DNA of 13,892 nucleotides from the NCBI GenBank assembly GCA_014729375.1, contig WJKA01000068.1, positions 1 to 13,892 on the forward strand, read 5' to 3'. The DNA is from Chitinivibrionales bacterium. GTDB lineage: Bacteria; Fibrobacterota; Chitinivibrionia; Chitinivibrionales; WJKA01. Position 1 is the stretch's first letter; each line of letters starts with the position of its first letter. The translations under genes and the position numbers were made by a program. The notes under the pieces are model-generated. The model did no database searches. It was not told the DNA's origin and was given only the letters and a program-made list of their open reading frames with translations. This document shows, piece after piece, positions 1 to 6,718 of the stretch.

Positions 1-87
1 GTCTCATTTTGCGCAGGGATCGGTTTTTTGCCGCGAAAATAAAACTCTGTTGCATCCGGTAAACTCAACCAGATCGGAGACAGCATT

Positions 88-798
88 ATGAATATCCTTA
101 TTACCGGCACAAGCCGCGGTATCGGCCTTGCACTTGCCAAATCGTTTCTTTCTCATGGAGCAACAGTTTTTGCCACTGTCAGGAACCCGTCATCGGCGGC
201 TTCATTGCAGGAACTGCAAAAAGCACATGATACCGCTCTTGTTATTGTTCCCTGTGATGTTTCACGCGATGAATCGGTTGCAGAATGCGCGGAAAAAACT
301 GCATCGCAGACCGATTCACTGGACATTCTTGTAAACAATGCAGCGATCTACCCCCGCCCGGACAACGAACGCCTCGAAAACATTCCGTTCGAAAAAATTA
401 TGGCGGCAATCAATACCAATACGATCGGCCCGATGCGTACGGCAAAAGCCTTTATTCCCCTGCTGAAAAAAGGAAACAACCCCCGTATTGTAAACATAAG
501 CTCGGGTGCGGGATCGATCTCCAAATTGATGGCCCCCCAGCCGTCATACGGCTATGCAATCTCTAAAGCCGCACTGAACATGGCAACCAGAAGCATGGCT
601 GGCGACCTGAAAGAATACGGCATCACTGTAACTGCAGTATCCCCCGGCTGGGTACGGACTGATATGGGAGGACCGAGCGCGGCAATTTCCCCTGAAGAAT
701 CCGCAACATCAATCACAAAAACCGTGCTGGGCCTGACTATGGAAAAAAGTTCACTCTGGCTGAACAGGCAGGGCCACGAAGCTGAATGGGCCTGGTGA
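88..798 (+). CDS. SDR family oxidoreductase, C-factor-like
   Basis: This is a 236-residue classical short-chain dehydrogenase/reductase, a cytoplasmic NAD(P)-dependent oxidoreductase whose substrate cannot be read from sequence. The cofactor glycine motif TGTSRGIG is at residues 6-13, the NNAA motif at 83-86, the catalytic Asn at 111, the catalytic Ser at 138/139 and the YAISK catalytic pair at Tyr156/Lys160, followed by the PGWVRTDMGG cofactor-side loop at 186-195. The order and the length (about 230-250 aa is usual) are normal, so it looks functional. It most resembles the C-factor/CsgA-like branch by its short N-terminus and PGWVRTDMGG loop; that subfamily call is from memory and less certain. 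The start is supported by GGAGA at 76-80, seven bases before the ATG. There is no same-strand partner; the next gene is convergent. Confidence 0.93.
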   Translation: MNILITGTSRGIGLALAKSFLSHGATVFATVRNPSSAASLQELQKAHDTALVIVPCDVSRDESVAECAEKTASQTDSLDILVNNAAIYPRPDNERLENIPFEKIMAAINTNTIGPMRTAKAFIPLLKKGNNPRIVNISSGAGSISKLMAPQPSYGYAISKAALNMATRSMAGDLKEYGITVTAVSPGWVRTDMGGPSAAISPEESATSITKTVLGLTMEKSSLWLNRQGHEAEWAW

Positions 799-887
799 AA
801 ACCACCGGGCAAATACCATGAAACCCGAAACAGAATGGGAAGGAACACCGTCTTCACTGTTTTTGATAATCGAGCGTTATGCGCCTG

Positions 888-906
888 TCCCGGGCGTGGC
901 CCGGGA
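888..906. terminator. GC-rich palindrome between convergent genes (possible terminator)
   Basis: A perfect 8-bp stem TCCCGGGC/GCCCGGGA with a GTG loop lies between the stops of the SDR gene (+) and the DUF5706-type gene (-). The position suits a bidirectional terminator, but neither strand has a run of T after the stem, so a canonical Rho-independent terminator is not shown. It could equally be a dispersed palindromic repeat. Confidence 0.35.
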
Positions 907-953
907 TTAAGTACTGAATATGTGAAAAAACTGTACTACTCACTACTCCCGCC

Positions 954-1493
954 TCAAACTGCCCCGGCTTTCATTACCCATTCGGCTGCAACAATACAGA
1001 ATGTAATAATCAGCCCGATAAGCAAAATACGATAGCTGTACCCGAGAAACCGGTATTTTTTTCTGTAAAGCACTCGTCCCAGTTGCTGGACATCATTGAA
1101 AATCGCTTCATAAACACCGGTATCTGTGCTGATTATTTCATTCATTTTTGCAAAATATTCATCGGTTGAAAGCGGTGCGAAGGAGGAAAAAAAGAGCCAG
1201 TTCGGTCTGGCGCCGGTTTTTTTCTTGTATGTTGGCATAACCGCAAGAAGTGCCGATGCTGCAGAAAACAGAATCGTGACTCCCAACGCAAGAAGCCATA
1301 TCGACGCCTGTCCTTCCTGGAGATATCTGAATATAAGCGTAAGAACAACCGCTTCTGCGCCGATAAGAATACTTGCCTTCTGGTCCGCCATCGAACTCAA
1401 ATGTACATGATGCATCTGCATGCTTCGCAGCATCATGTCAACGCTGCTCCGGGCATTCATCTCATTGCTGTTCCGGTCCTGGTCCATCGGCAT
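954..1493 (-). CDS. DUF5706/PycTM-like membrane protein (Pycsar effector family)
   Basis: This 179-residue protein has three strongly hydrophobic segments at about 41-58, 64-86 and 153-173, separated by a polar loop of about 65 residues. The signature MADQKASILIG at 35-45 running into the first membrane helix, the second helix ending in VMPTY at 85-89, the WLFF stretch at 99-102 and the RKKYRFL approach to the last helix are the pattern I know from DUF5706 (PycTM), the membrane effector of Pycsar anti-phage systems, activated by cCMP or cUMP to impair the inner membrane. Length fits the stand-alone form. GGAG lies four bases before the ATG; a second Met at codon 3 is also possible. No uridylate/cytidylate cyclase is in the window, so anti-phage function is not demonstrated. 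The gene is divergent from an HD-GYP phosphodiesterase. Confidence 0.78.
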   Translation of the reverse strand: MPMDQDRNSNEMNARSSVDMMLRSMQMHHVHLSSMADQKASILIGAEAVVLTLIFRYLQEGQASIWLLALGVTILFSAASALLAVMPTYKKKTGARPNWLFFSSFAPLSTDEYFAKMNEIISTDTGVYEAIFNDVQQLGRVLYRKKYRFLGYSYRILLIGLIITFCIVAAEWVMKAGAV

Positions 1494-1551
1494 TAAACTC
1501 CATACGCCCTGCTGTACCGGCCGGGAAATTCCGGGGAGGGCATCTGCATAA

Positions 1552-1600
1552 TTGATTTATCCCGGTATATATGATATCATATTGGGACACAGGTATTCAA
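1552..1600. promoter_or_regulatory. Candidate overlapping divergent promoters around a 14-bp palindrome
   Basis: A perfect palindrome ATATGATATCATAT occupies 1569-1582. On the + strand TTGATT (1552-1557), a 17-bp spacer and TATCAT (1575-1580) form a sigma70-like promoter for the HD-GYP gene. On the - strand TTGAAT (1600-1595), an 18-bp spacer and TATCAT (1576-1571) form one for the DUF5706-type gene. The two -10 boxes overlap through the palindrome, so the promoters would compete, and the palindrome could also be an operator. Predicted leaders are about 40 and 70 nt. Boxes were found by eye; transcription starts are unmeasured. Confidence 0.5.
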
Positions 1601-1628
1601 TCATACTGAATTTCATCAAACGGCGCCA

Positions 1629-2543
1629 ATGATAAATCTCTCCTATCCGGTATGTACTCTTGACAATAAGCAGGTCCTTCCGTCGGGATGCGAATTATCC
1701 CCCGGAGTCATGAACAGCATTCGTGCACCTCAGGAAGAAACCCGGAAAACGCAATCGCTTCTCAGGCATGCGGCAATAGACCAGGACCTCAGAGAATTTC
1801 TTCAGATATATCCCTATAATGTAATATTCGGTGATAAAACCGACATGGCCGGTTTGTACGCACACATGGGTGCGGTATATCTTTCGCCTCCTGTTTGCGA
1901 AACGCTTGATTATTTTAAAATCAACGATTACTACACCTACCGGCATATAATCACCGTATTTGCGCTTACCACGCTAATCAGCCGCGATCTTCTTGACGAT
2001 CACGAAAAGTGTATTGCCGCTTCTGCGACCGGGCCGACGCACGATATCGGCAAAATCTGCGTTCCTTTGTCAATTTTACGGAAAACCTCTCCACTTACTC
2101 CCGAAGAGCGGCTCCTGCTGCAGCACCACGCGCCTGCCGGGTATGCACTCCTGCAGTATTATAATTGCGACGCCTTTGCTGCAGAAGTTGCGCTGAACCA
2201 CCATGAGCGCCGTGACGGCTCCGGATATCCGCTTGGATCGAGTGAAATTGATCAAATGGTTGAAATAGTCGCGGCCTGCGATGTTTATGATGCGCTGATC
2301 TCGGTACGTCCGTATCGCAAAGAATGCTTTGACAATCGCACCGCGCTTGAAGAAATAACTGTAATGGCTGAAGAAAACAAGATCGGCTGGGATGTTGTCA
2401 AGGTACTTATTGCGAACAACCGGAGCAATAAACCGCATTATTCAGAGGTGGTCGTCTCAAGGGAAAAGCGCGGAAAAAAACCGGTGCATAACTGCTACGG
2501 CCATACGGCTGTGAAAAATGAGGCCAAAACTGGCAATTCATAG
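1629..2543 (+). CDS. HD-GYP domain phosphodiesterase
   Basis: This 304-residue protein carries a complete HD-GYP domain at about residues 100-265, the class that hydrolyses c-di-GMP and in some members 3'3'-cGAMP. Visible are the upstream helix His106, the HD doublet in THDIGKI (His138/Asp139), the EERLLLQHH segment with His166/167, HHERRDGSGYP at 191-201 and the ACDVYDAL helix with Asp218. All expected metal ligands are present, so activity is expected. The N-terminal ~95 residues are not a recognised sensor but contain the LPSGCELSPGVMNSI pattern seen at the front of many HD-GYP proteins. No membrane segment is present. The last ~35 residues are basic and probably disordered. There is no good Shine-Dalgarno site before this ATG, and the alternative Met28 has GGAG only two bases upstream, so the start is the weak point. 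Its stop is 14 bp from that of the convergent helicase. Confidence 0.9.
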   Translation: MINLSYPVCTLDNKQVLPSGCELSPGVMNSIRAPQEETRKTQSLLRHAAIDQDLREFLQIYPYNVIFGDKTDMAGLYAHMGAVYLSPPVCETLDYFKINDYYTYRHIITVFALTTLISRDLLDDHEKCIAASATGPTHDIGKICVPLSILRKTSPLTPEERLLLQHHAPAGYALLQYYNCDAFAAEVALNHHERRDGSGYPLGSSEIDQMVEIVAACDVYDALISVRPYRKECFDNRTALEEITVMAEENKIGWDVVKVLIANNRSNKPHYSEVVVSREKRGKKPVHNCYGHTAVKNEAKTGNS

Positions 2544-2557
2544 CACAGGGGCGCGTG

Positions 2558-4585
2558 TTATTCGCCGCTCGCACCAAATCGGGATTTCATTTCTGCAAAA
2601 AAGTCACTGACATATTCCTGATAATTCTCTTTTTCCCGTTCACCCAGCGCGCCGTCAAGATACTCTGAAGGTATTTCATGAAGAAATTGTGAGGGGGTGA
2701 CTTGTGTCATTCTGGTCCGATGCACTTTGGCTGCCGGATAGGTAAGTATCAACCGTTTCTGTGCACGGGTCATTCCCACATAAAACAACCGCCGTTCTTC
2801 ATCGATTCGTCCCTCCTCAACCGACCGCGAGGAAGGCATTGTGCTATTGTCAAGTCCGGGAAGGAACACCAGCGGGAATTCCAGGCCTTTGGCTTTGTGG
2901 AACGTCATTAATTTCACCCTGTTTTGAGTATCCGCCGCGCTTTCGGTGCGGTCCTCGCCCGCTGCGCAACACAGTTCCTGAAGATAATCGATAAGTACCG
3001 CGTCTTTCTTTCGTGATTTTTTCTCAAATGTCTCAAGGCCGTGGATTATTTCATAAACATTCTCAATCCGCTCCCTGCCGGCACCGTTTGGACCGGAGGC
3101 TTTTTCAAGAAATTCCAGATACCCGCTTTCCTGTAAAAGAGTACGGAGTACCACGGCACAATTCCCTCGTGCAAAGAGTGTATGATATCTCCGGCAGAAA
3201 TCGACAAAACCGGCAAGTTTTTTCTTCTGTGCATCGCCAATTGTCATGCACTGCTCATGCCCGCATATTGCATCATACAGACTGGACCGTTTTCCCGAAG
3301 CAAAACTGTCAAGTTCCCTGAGCGTTGCTCTGGTAATCCCCTTGTCGGGAACTTTGAGCACCCGGAGCAGACTGAACTCATCATCCTGGTTTGCAAAAAA
3401 GCGCATGTATGCCAGTACATCCCTTATTTCTTTCCGGTCGAAAAAACTTGCAGCCCCGATAGTCACATACGGTACATTCTCCATCCGGAGCGCCTCTTCA
3501 AACCGACGCATCATTGCATTCGTACGAAACAAAAGAGCGTGATCGCCGAACCTGAATTGCCGCCCGGCAGCATGCGATTTGATTGTCTCGGCGATCCACC
3601 GTGCTTCATCCTCCTCGTCGTCGCCGCGGTAATGAGTGATTTTTTCGCCGTCTCCCGATGATGCAACTATTTTTTTTTCAATCCGTCTGGGATTTTTCGA
3701 TGCAACCGCAAGCGATGCATTAAGTATCTGCGCGGTAGACCGGTAATTCGTGTCCAGCACAACTTTTTTACACCCTTTGAATGCGCGGGAAAAATTGAGG
3801 ATATTATCGATAACCGCACCGCGCCACGAATAAATGCTCTGATCATCATCCCCGACCGCCAGGATATTGTTTTGTGGTGCGGCAAGAAGCTTCATCAGTT
3901 TCATCTGAACAGCATTGGTATCCTGGAATTCATCAATTGACACATACACATATTTCTGCTGATATTCTTTCAGTATGACCGGATTGTTTTCGAACAGACG
4001 GAGCGGCAGCAGAAGAAGGTCGTCGAAATCAACGCTGTTCCGGTGCATGAGAACCCTGCGATAAGCAGTGTAAATCCTTCCGGTCTTTGCTCCGGCTTCA
4101 TCAAGCTTTCTGTAATCCTCAGGATCCAGCGATGCATTCTTTGCAAGACTGATCGCGATCGCATGGGTATCATGACTTTCATTTTTCATTCCCTTTCCCA
4201 TCGAACGCATGACACCTTTTATCGTCGCTTTCCGTTCATAATCGCTGAGAATGGAAAAATTTCTGTTGATCCCGACCGCGGCCCCGTCATTCCTGAGAAT
4301 GCGCGCTCCCAGGCTGTGTATGGTAGAAACTGTCATGGATGATGCTGCTTGCGGTGAAACCGTTTTTGCAATTCGCTCTTTCATCTCCCGCGCAGCCTTG
4401 TTGGTGAAGGTGACTGCAAGCACCTGTGACGGTTTACAGACCTTCCGGTTCAGGAGCCGGGCAATACGCGTGATCAATACCCGGGTTTTGCCCGACCCAG
4501 CGCCTGCAAGGACAAGAAGCGGGCCCCGGGTGTGAAATACTGCTTTTTTCTGGGATTGATTCAGACCGGAAAGATAATCGTTCAA
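2558..4585 (-). CDS. UvrD/Rep/PcrA-type ATP-dependent DNA helicase
   Basis: This is a superfamily 1A 3'-5' DNA helicase, acting in repair or replication restart. With the start chosen here it is 675 residues, the size of E. coli Rep. Motifs in order: Walker A GAGSGKT (28-34), motif Ia VTFTNKAAREM, motif II DEFQDTN (218-224), motif III GDDDQSIYSWRG (245-256), NYRST, the TFHKAKGLEF motif V (561-570) and VGMTRAQKRL motif VI (603-612). All are intact. The reading frame extends upstream to 4723, but there is no ATG anywhere before Walker A, and the upstream 46 codons look non-homologous and would overlap the regulator gene by 59 bp. A TTG at 4585 begins LNDYLSGLNQSQKKAV, which lines up with the usual N-terminus of PcrA/UvrD, so I place the start there. 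Which of PcrA, UvrD or Rep it is cannot be decided. Confidence 0.93.
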   Translation of the reverse strand: MNDYLSGLNQSQKKAVFHTRGPLLVLAGAGSGKTRVLITRIARLLNRKVCKPSQVLAVTFTNKAAREMKERIAKTVSPQAASSMTVSTIHSLGARILRNDGAAVGINRNFSILSDYERKATIKGVMRSMGKGMKNESHDTHAIAISLAKNASLDPEDYRKLDEAGAKTGRIYTAYRRVLMHRNSVDFDDLLLLPLRLFENNPVILKEYQQKYVYVSIDEFQDTNAVQMKLMKLLAAPQNNILAVGDDDQSIYSWRGAVIDNILNFSRAFKGCKKVVLDTNYRSTAQILNASLAVASKNPRRIEKKIVASSGDGEKITHYRGDDEEDEARWIAETIKSHAAGRQFRFGDHALLFRTNAMMRRFEEALRMENVPYVTIGAASFFDRKEIRDVLAYMRFFANQDDEFSLLRVLKVPDKGITRATLRELDSFASGKRSSLYDAICGHEQCMTIGDAQKKKLAGFVDFCRRYHTLFARGNCAVVLRTLLQESGYLEFLEKASGPNGAGRERIENVYEIIHGLETFEKKSRKKDAVLIDYLQELCCAAGEDRTESAADTQNRVKLMTFHKAKGLEFPLVFLPGLDNSTMPSSRSVEEGRIDEERRLFYVGMTRAQKRLILTYPAAKVHRTRMTQVTPSQFLHEIPSEYLDGALGEREKENYQEYVSDFFAEMKSRFGASGE

Positions 4586-4664
4586 GCAAAAACTTTCTGA
4601 AAACCGTGCGTAATAAAAAGAGGATAAAATACACAAAGGCCAAAGCGGGTGTGAATAGATAATT

Positions 4665-6242
4665 TCAGAGAGAGGTCGACCGCGCTTTGTCGGATGTACT
4701 CCGCACAACCAGACTTCCTTCAATGTCGGTTATTTTCCTTTTCCATACTCTCTTGAAACCGTATGGATGAAGAATAAAATTTATCATTGCCTCGGCAATC
4801 GACTGCAAATTGAAATTATAACTGGTAATACGCTCACCCATGGCATCAAGAGTATCGTCAAACCCGATAATCGAGATGTCCTGAGGGACTTTGATATTTT
4901 TGGTGCGAAGATAACTGAGGGCCATGGAGGCAATGAGATCATTGGCGCAAATCCATGCTGTAATATTTTTGTCCCGCAGGGCATTTTTGAAAAGCGGGAT
5001 GCAATTCTCAAAGATAATAGCGCTTTTCAGGGTAACCCATCCCATGCGCCGTATCGGAAAATACATCTGCTCCCGGTATGCATAATCCAGCCGTTTCCAC
5101 CACTCCTCCGAAGCCTGGATGGGATACAGGTCTTTTTCCTGAAGTTCAAGTACTTTTTTTTCAGCAGTCTTTGTCGGAAGCGACTTTCTGGTAAATTCAG
5201 CGACCCCGTCAGCATACCCCGCAGCGCTGAAAACAGAACGAAGCGCGGCAAGCCTGACTCGCGACCATTTTGACTCATGGATCGGGGAAATATAGGCAAT
5301 CTTTTTGTGCCCCAGACCGATACAATACCGGGCGATGGCATGGGCCGGCTTTTCAAGCGTTGACATGCGAAACAAATGCGTCAGCGACATGGACTGTACA
5401 GATTTGCTTAACTCCAGTTCTCCGGTAAAGTCAAGGAGCGCAAACGGCTTTTTAAGTGATGCGCAACCGCTCAAAATAAAACCCGCATCGTAATCCAGCT
5501 CCTTTGCCGAATAAATATATCCGGCAATGTCTTCAGTATCAATATCGGACAATTCAACAGTTGTATTCGCAGCCATATCCACAAGATGCGGGGGCATGGG
5601 ATCGGTCGAAACGGCAATCAATTTCAGAAAAACATTATTTTTCGAGCAGGCAAACTCAAGGTACCGCATGAAATCCATGTCAAAGCTTTTATTGAGAAGA
5701 AATTTACCGCGTTTAAAGCCGGGCTGGATTAATACAATTGAAAGTGCTGCCGCCTGACGCTCAGCCCCGGCAACTGCATACCCCCGCTTGCACGGTCGGA
5801 CCAGTCCCTCGCTTTCAAGCTGCGCCAGCGCTTTTTTAAGCGTCACGAAAGAAACATCGTACAGCGTCCTCAATTCTTTGTATGACGGCAATTTTTCACC
5901 ATGCGAAAATCTGCCAACGAGAATATCGCGTTCAAGACGGCCCTTGACCTTCTGCCAACCCGTGGCACGGCCGGGGAAAAATTGTTCATCCCCGGAAAAA
6001 AGCCCATCACCTCCCCCGCTGCCGAGCAACTCACTGATAAATATTCCTTCACCCGTGTTACATTGAAGAATGTTCCTTTTTTTGAATGCATTGACAGCTT
6101 TCCACATTGTACGGAGCGATACGCCCGCGCGCTCAGCCATTTCCGATGTCTTCGGAAGCCGCGGATTAGATACTTCCTTGCTCTTTTCAATCAGCTTTTC
6201 AACAAAATACAGGGCTTTCTCAAATGACGGCGCTTTTCTCAT
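4665..6242 (-). CDS. Transcriptional regulator: two GntR-like winged helices plus LacI-type ligand domain
   Basis: This 525-residue protein has a first winged helix at about 8-71 (SEMAERAGVSLRTMWKAV with the wing ending GEGIFIS), a Gly-rich linker (GSGGGDG, 74-80), a second GntR-type winged helix at about 96-158 (GEKLPSYKELRTLYDVS, wing ending KRGYAVAG), and a periplasmic-binding-protein-like sensor from about 167 to the end. The sensor shows GLGHKKIAYISP (309-320), the ANDLIASMALSYLRT segment (433-447), SIIGFDD (457-463) and TSYNFNLQSIAEAM (473-486), typical of LacI/GalR effector domains. Such proteins are DNA-binding, ligand-responsive regulators, usually for sugars (AraR is the classic GntR-LacI chimera). 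Two winged helices in one chain are unusual. It is divergent from the 6719-12147 run, its likely target. A 15-bp palindrome sits directly before its start codon, suggesting autoregulation. Confidence 0.88.
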   Translation of the reverse strand: MRKAPSFEKALYFVEKLIEKSKEVSNPRLPKTSEMAERAGVSLRTMWKAVNAFKKRNILQCNTGEGIFISELLGSGGGDGLFSGDEQFFPGRATGWQKVKGRLERDILVGRFSHGEKLPSYKELRTLYDVSFVTLKKALAQLESEGLVRPCKRGYAVAGAERQAAALSIVLIQPGFKRGKFLLNKSFDMDFMRYLEFACSKNNVFLKLIAVSTDPMPPHLVDMAANTTVELSDIDTEDIAGYIYSAKELDYDAGFILSGCASLKKPFALLDFTGELELSKSVQSMSLTHLFRMSTLEKPAHAIARYCIGLGHKKIAYISPIHESKWSRVRLAALRSVFSAAGYADGVAEFTRKSLPTKTAEKKVLELQEKDLYPIQASEEWWKRLDYAYREQMYFPIRRMGWVTLKSAIIFENCIPLFKNALRDKNITAWICANDLIASMALSYLRTKNIKVPQDISIIGFDDTLDAMGERITSYNFNLQSIAEAMINFILHPYGFKRVWKRKITDIEGSLVVRSTSDKARSTSL

Positions 6243-6246
6243 GAAA

Positions 6247-6261
6247 ATGAAAGCCTTTCAT
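6247..6261. promoter_or_regulatory. 15-bp perfect palindrome at the regulator start (candidate operator)
   Basis: ATGAAAGCCTTTCAT is a perfect inverted repeat (7-bp arms, one central base) ending five bases before the regulator start codon and covering its AAAGG ribosome-binding candidate. Size and symmetry are like LacI/GntR operators, which supports autoregulation; binding is inferred. I did not find the same sequence before the + strand operon. Confidence 0.45.
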
Positions 6262-6319
6262 CAACGCTGTGCTGTGCATTTTTTACTGCAAGAAATAAAT
6301 TTCAAAATATACTGTAACT

Positions 6320-6392
6320 ACTCAGGTGGTTCGATCTCGTCATTCCGGCGAAGTCCGGAATGACACCGGAAATCGTCCACAGAGACCTGAGT
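6320..6392. repeat. Nested inverted repeat: 26-bp hairpin inside 8-bp outer arms
   Basis: The core is a perfect 10-bp inverted repeat GTCATTCCGG (6339-6348) / CCGGAATGAC (6355-6364) with a six-base loop CGAAGT. It sits between outer perfect arms ACTCAGGT (6320-6327) and ACCTGAGT (6385-6392). The core resembles the widespread TCATTCC...GGAATGA class of dispersed palindromes (compare neisserial dRS3-like elements). Together they could be a small non-autonomous element or one transcript structure. Copy number elsewhere is unknown. Confidence 0.6.
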
Positions 6393-6429
6393 GCTTACAA
6401 CACAATAGAATATAATATAATGCAACAAC

Positions 6430-6442
6430 ATCTTAATAAGAT
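6430..6442. promoter_or_regulatory. 13-bp perfect AT-rich palindrome (possible binding site)
   Basis: ATCTTAATAAGAT has 6-bp arms and one central base and lies midway in the divergent control region. It is short and AT-rich, so chance is plausible; it is listed as a weak operator candidate. Confidence 0.25.
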
Positions 6443-6524
6443 ACAACATAAATTCTTCAGCGATCTCAGACAATTGTGTCGGAAGATATGAAAATATCCG
6501 CCCGCCTGCCCAGAATTTTTATAC

Positions 6525-6551
6525 AAGCCGGTTCTCAGAGAACCCCGGCTT
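6525..6551. promoter_or_regulatory. Strong interrupted hairpin / palindrome GGTTCTCAGAGAACC
   Basis: A 15-bp perfect palindrome GGTTCTCAGAGAACC lies at 6530-6544. With a two-base bulge it extends to AAGCCGG (6525-6531) pairing CCGGCTT (6545-6551), giving a 12-bp stem. No T-run follows, and a terminator is not expected upstream of a divergent pair, so an operator or a leader-RNA hairpin of the + strand transcript is more likely. Confidence 0.4.
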
Positions 6552-6718
6552 TACCGGCATAATGAGTTACTATGCGGCAAATGCTCTATCGACTCTGCTG
6601 CAATCGTCATTTTTGATCATTTTTGCACAAAATTCGGCCAATTTCACACACAATCCCGTTAATTATTCTATTATATTTTAATTTCAGCCAAAACAACCTG
6701 TAGCAAGGAAGTACATTC

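Larger units (their letters stand above)
6243..6718. other. Divergent intergenic control region, 476 bp, palindrome-rich
   Basis: No convincing gene lies here. The region separates the regulator (-) from the M24-like gene (+). It holds four separate inverted-repeat elements (listed individually) and two AT-rich stretches: 6406-6425 and 6661-6684, the latter containing TATTAT and TATATT and lying 40-60 bases before the + strand start, where a promoter is expected. I could not find a well-spaced -35/-10 pair for either gene, so promoters are not called. Confidence 0.6.

Noticed and set aside
954..2543. A complete Pycsar or CBASS anti-phage system
   Set aside because: Only the membrane effector-like gene is present. 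No cyclase (PycC or CD-NTase) occurs in any frame of the window, so only an effector-like pair is reported.
3182..3661. 159-codon + strand open frame inside the helicase gene
   Set aside because: It is antisense to conserved helicase motifs, with cysteine/proline-rich composition typical of a shadow frame.
4767..5273. 168-codon + strand open frame inside the regulator gene
   Set aside because: It is antisense to clearly conserved sensor-domain sequence, has no family features and no ribosome site.
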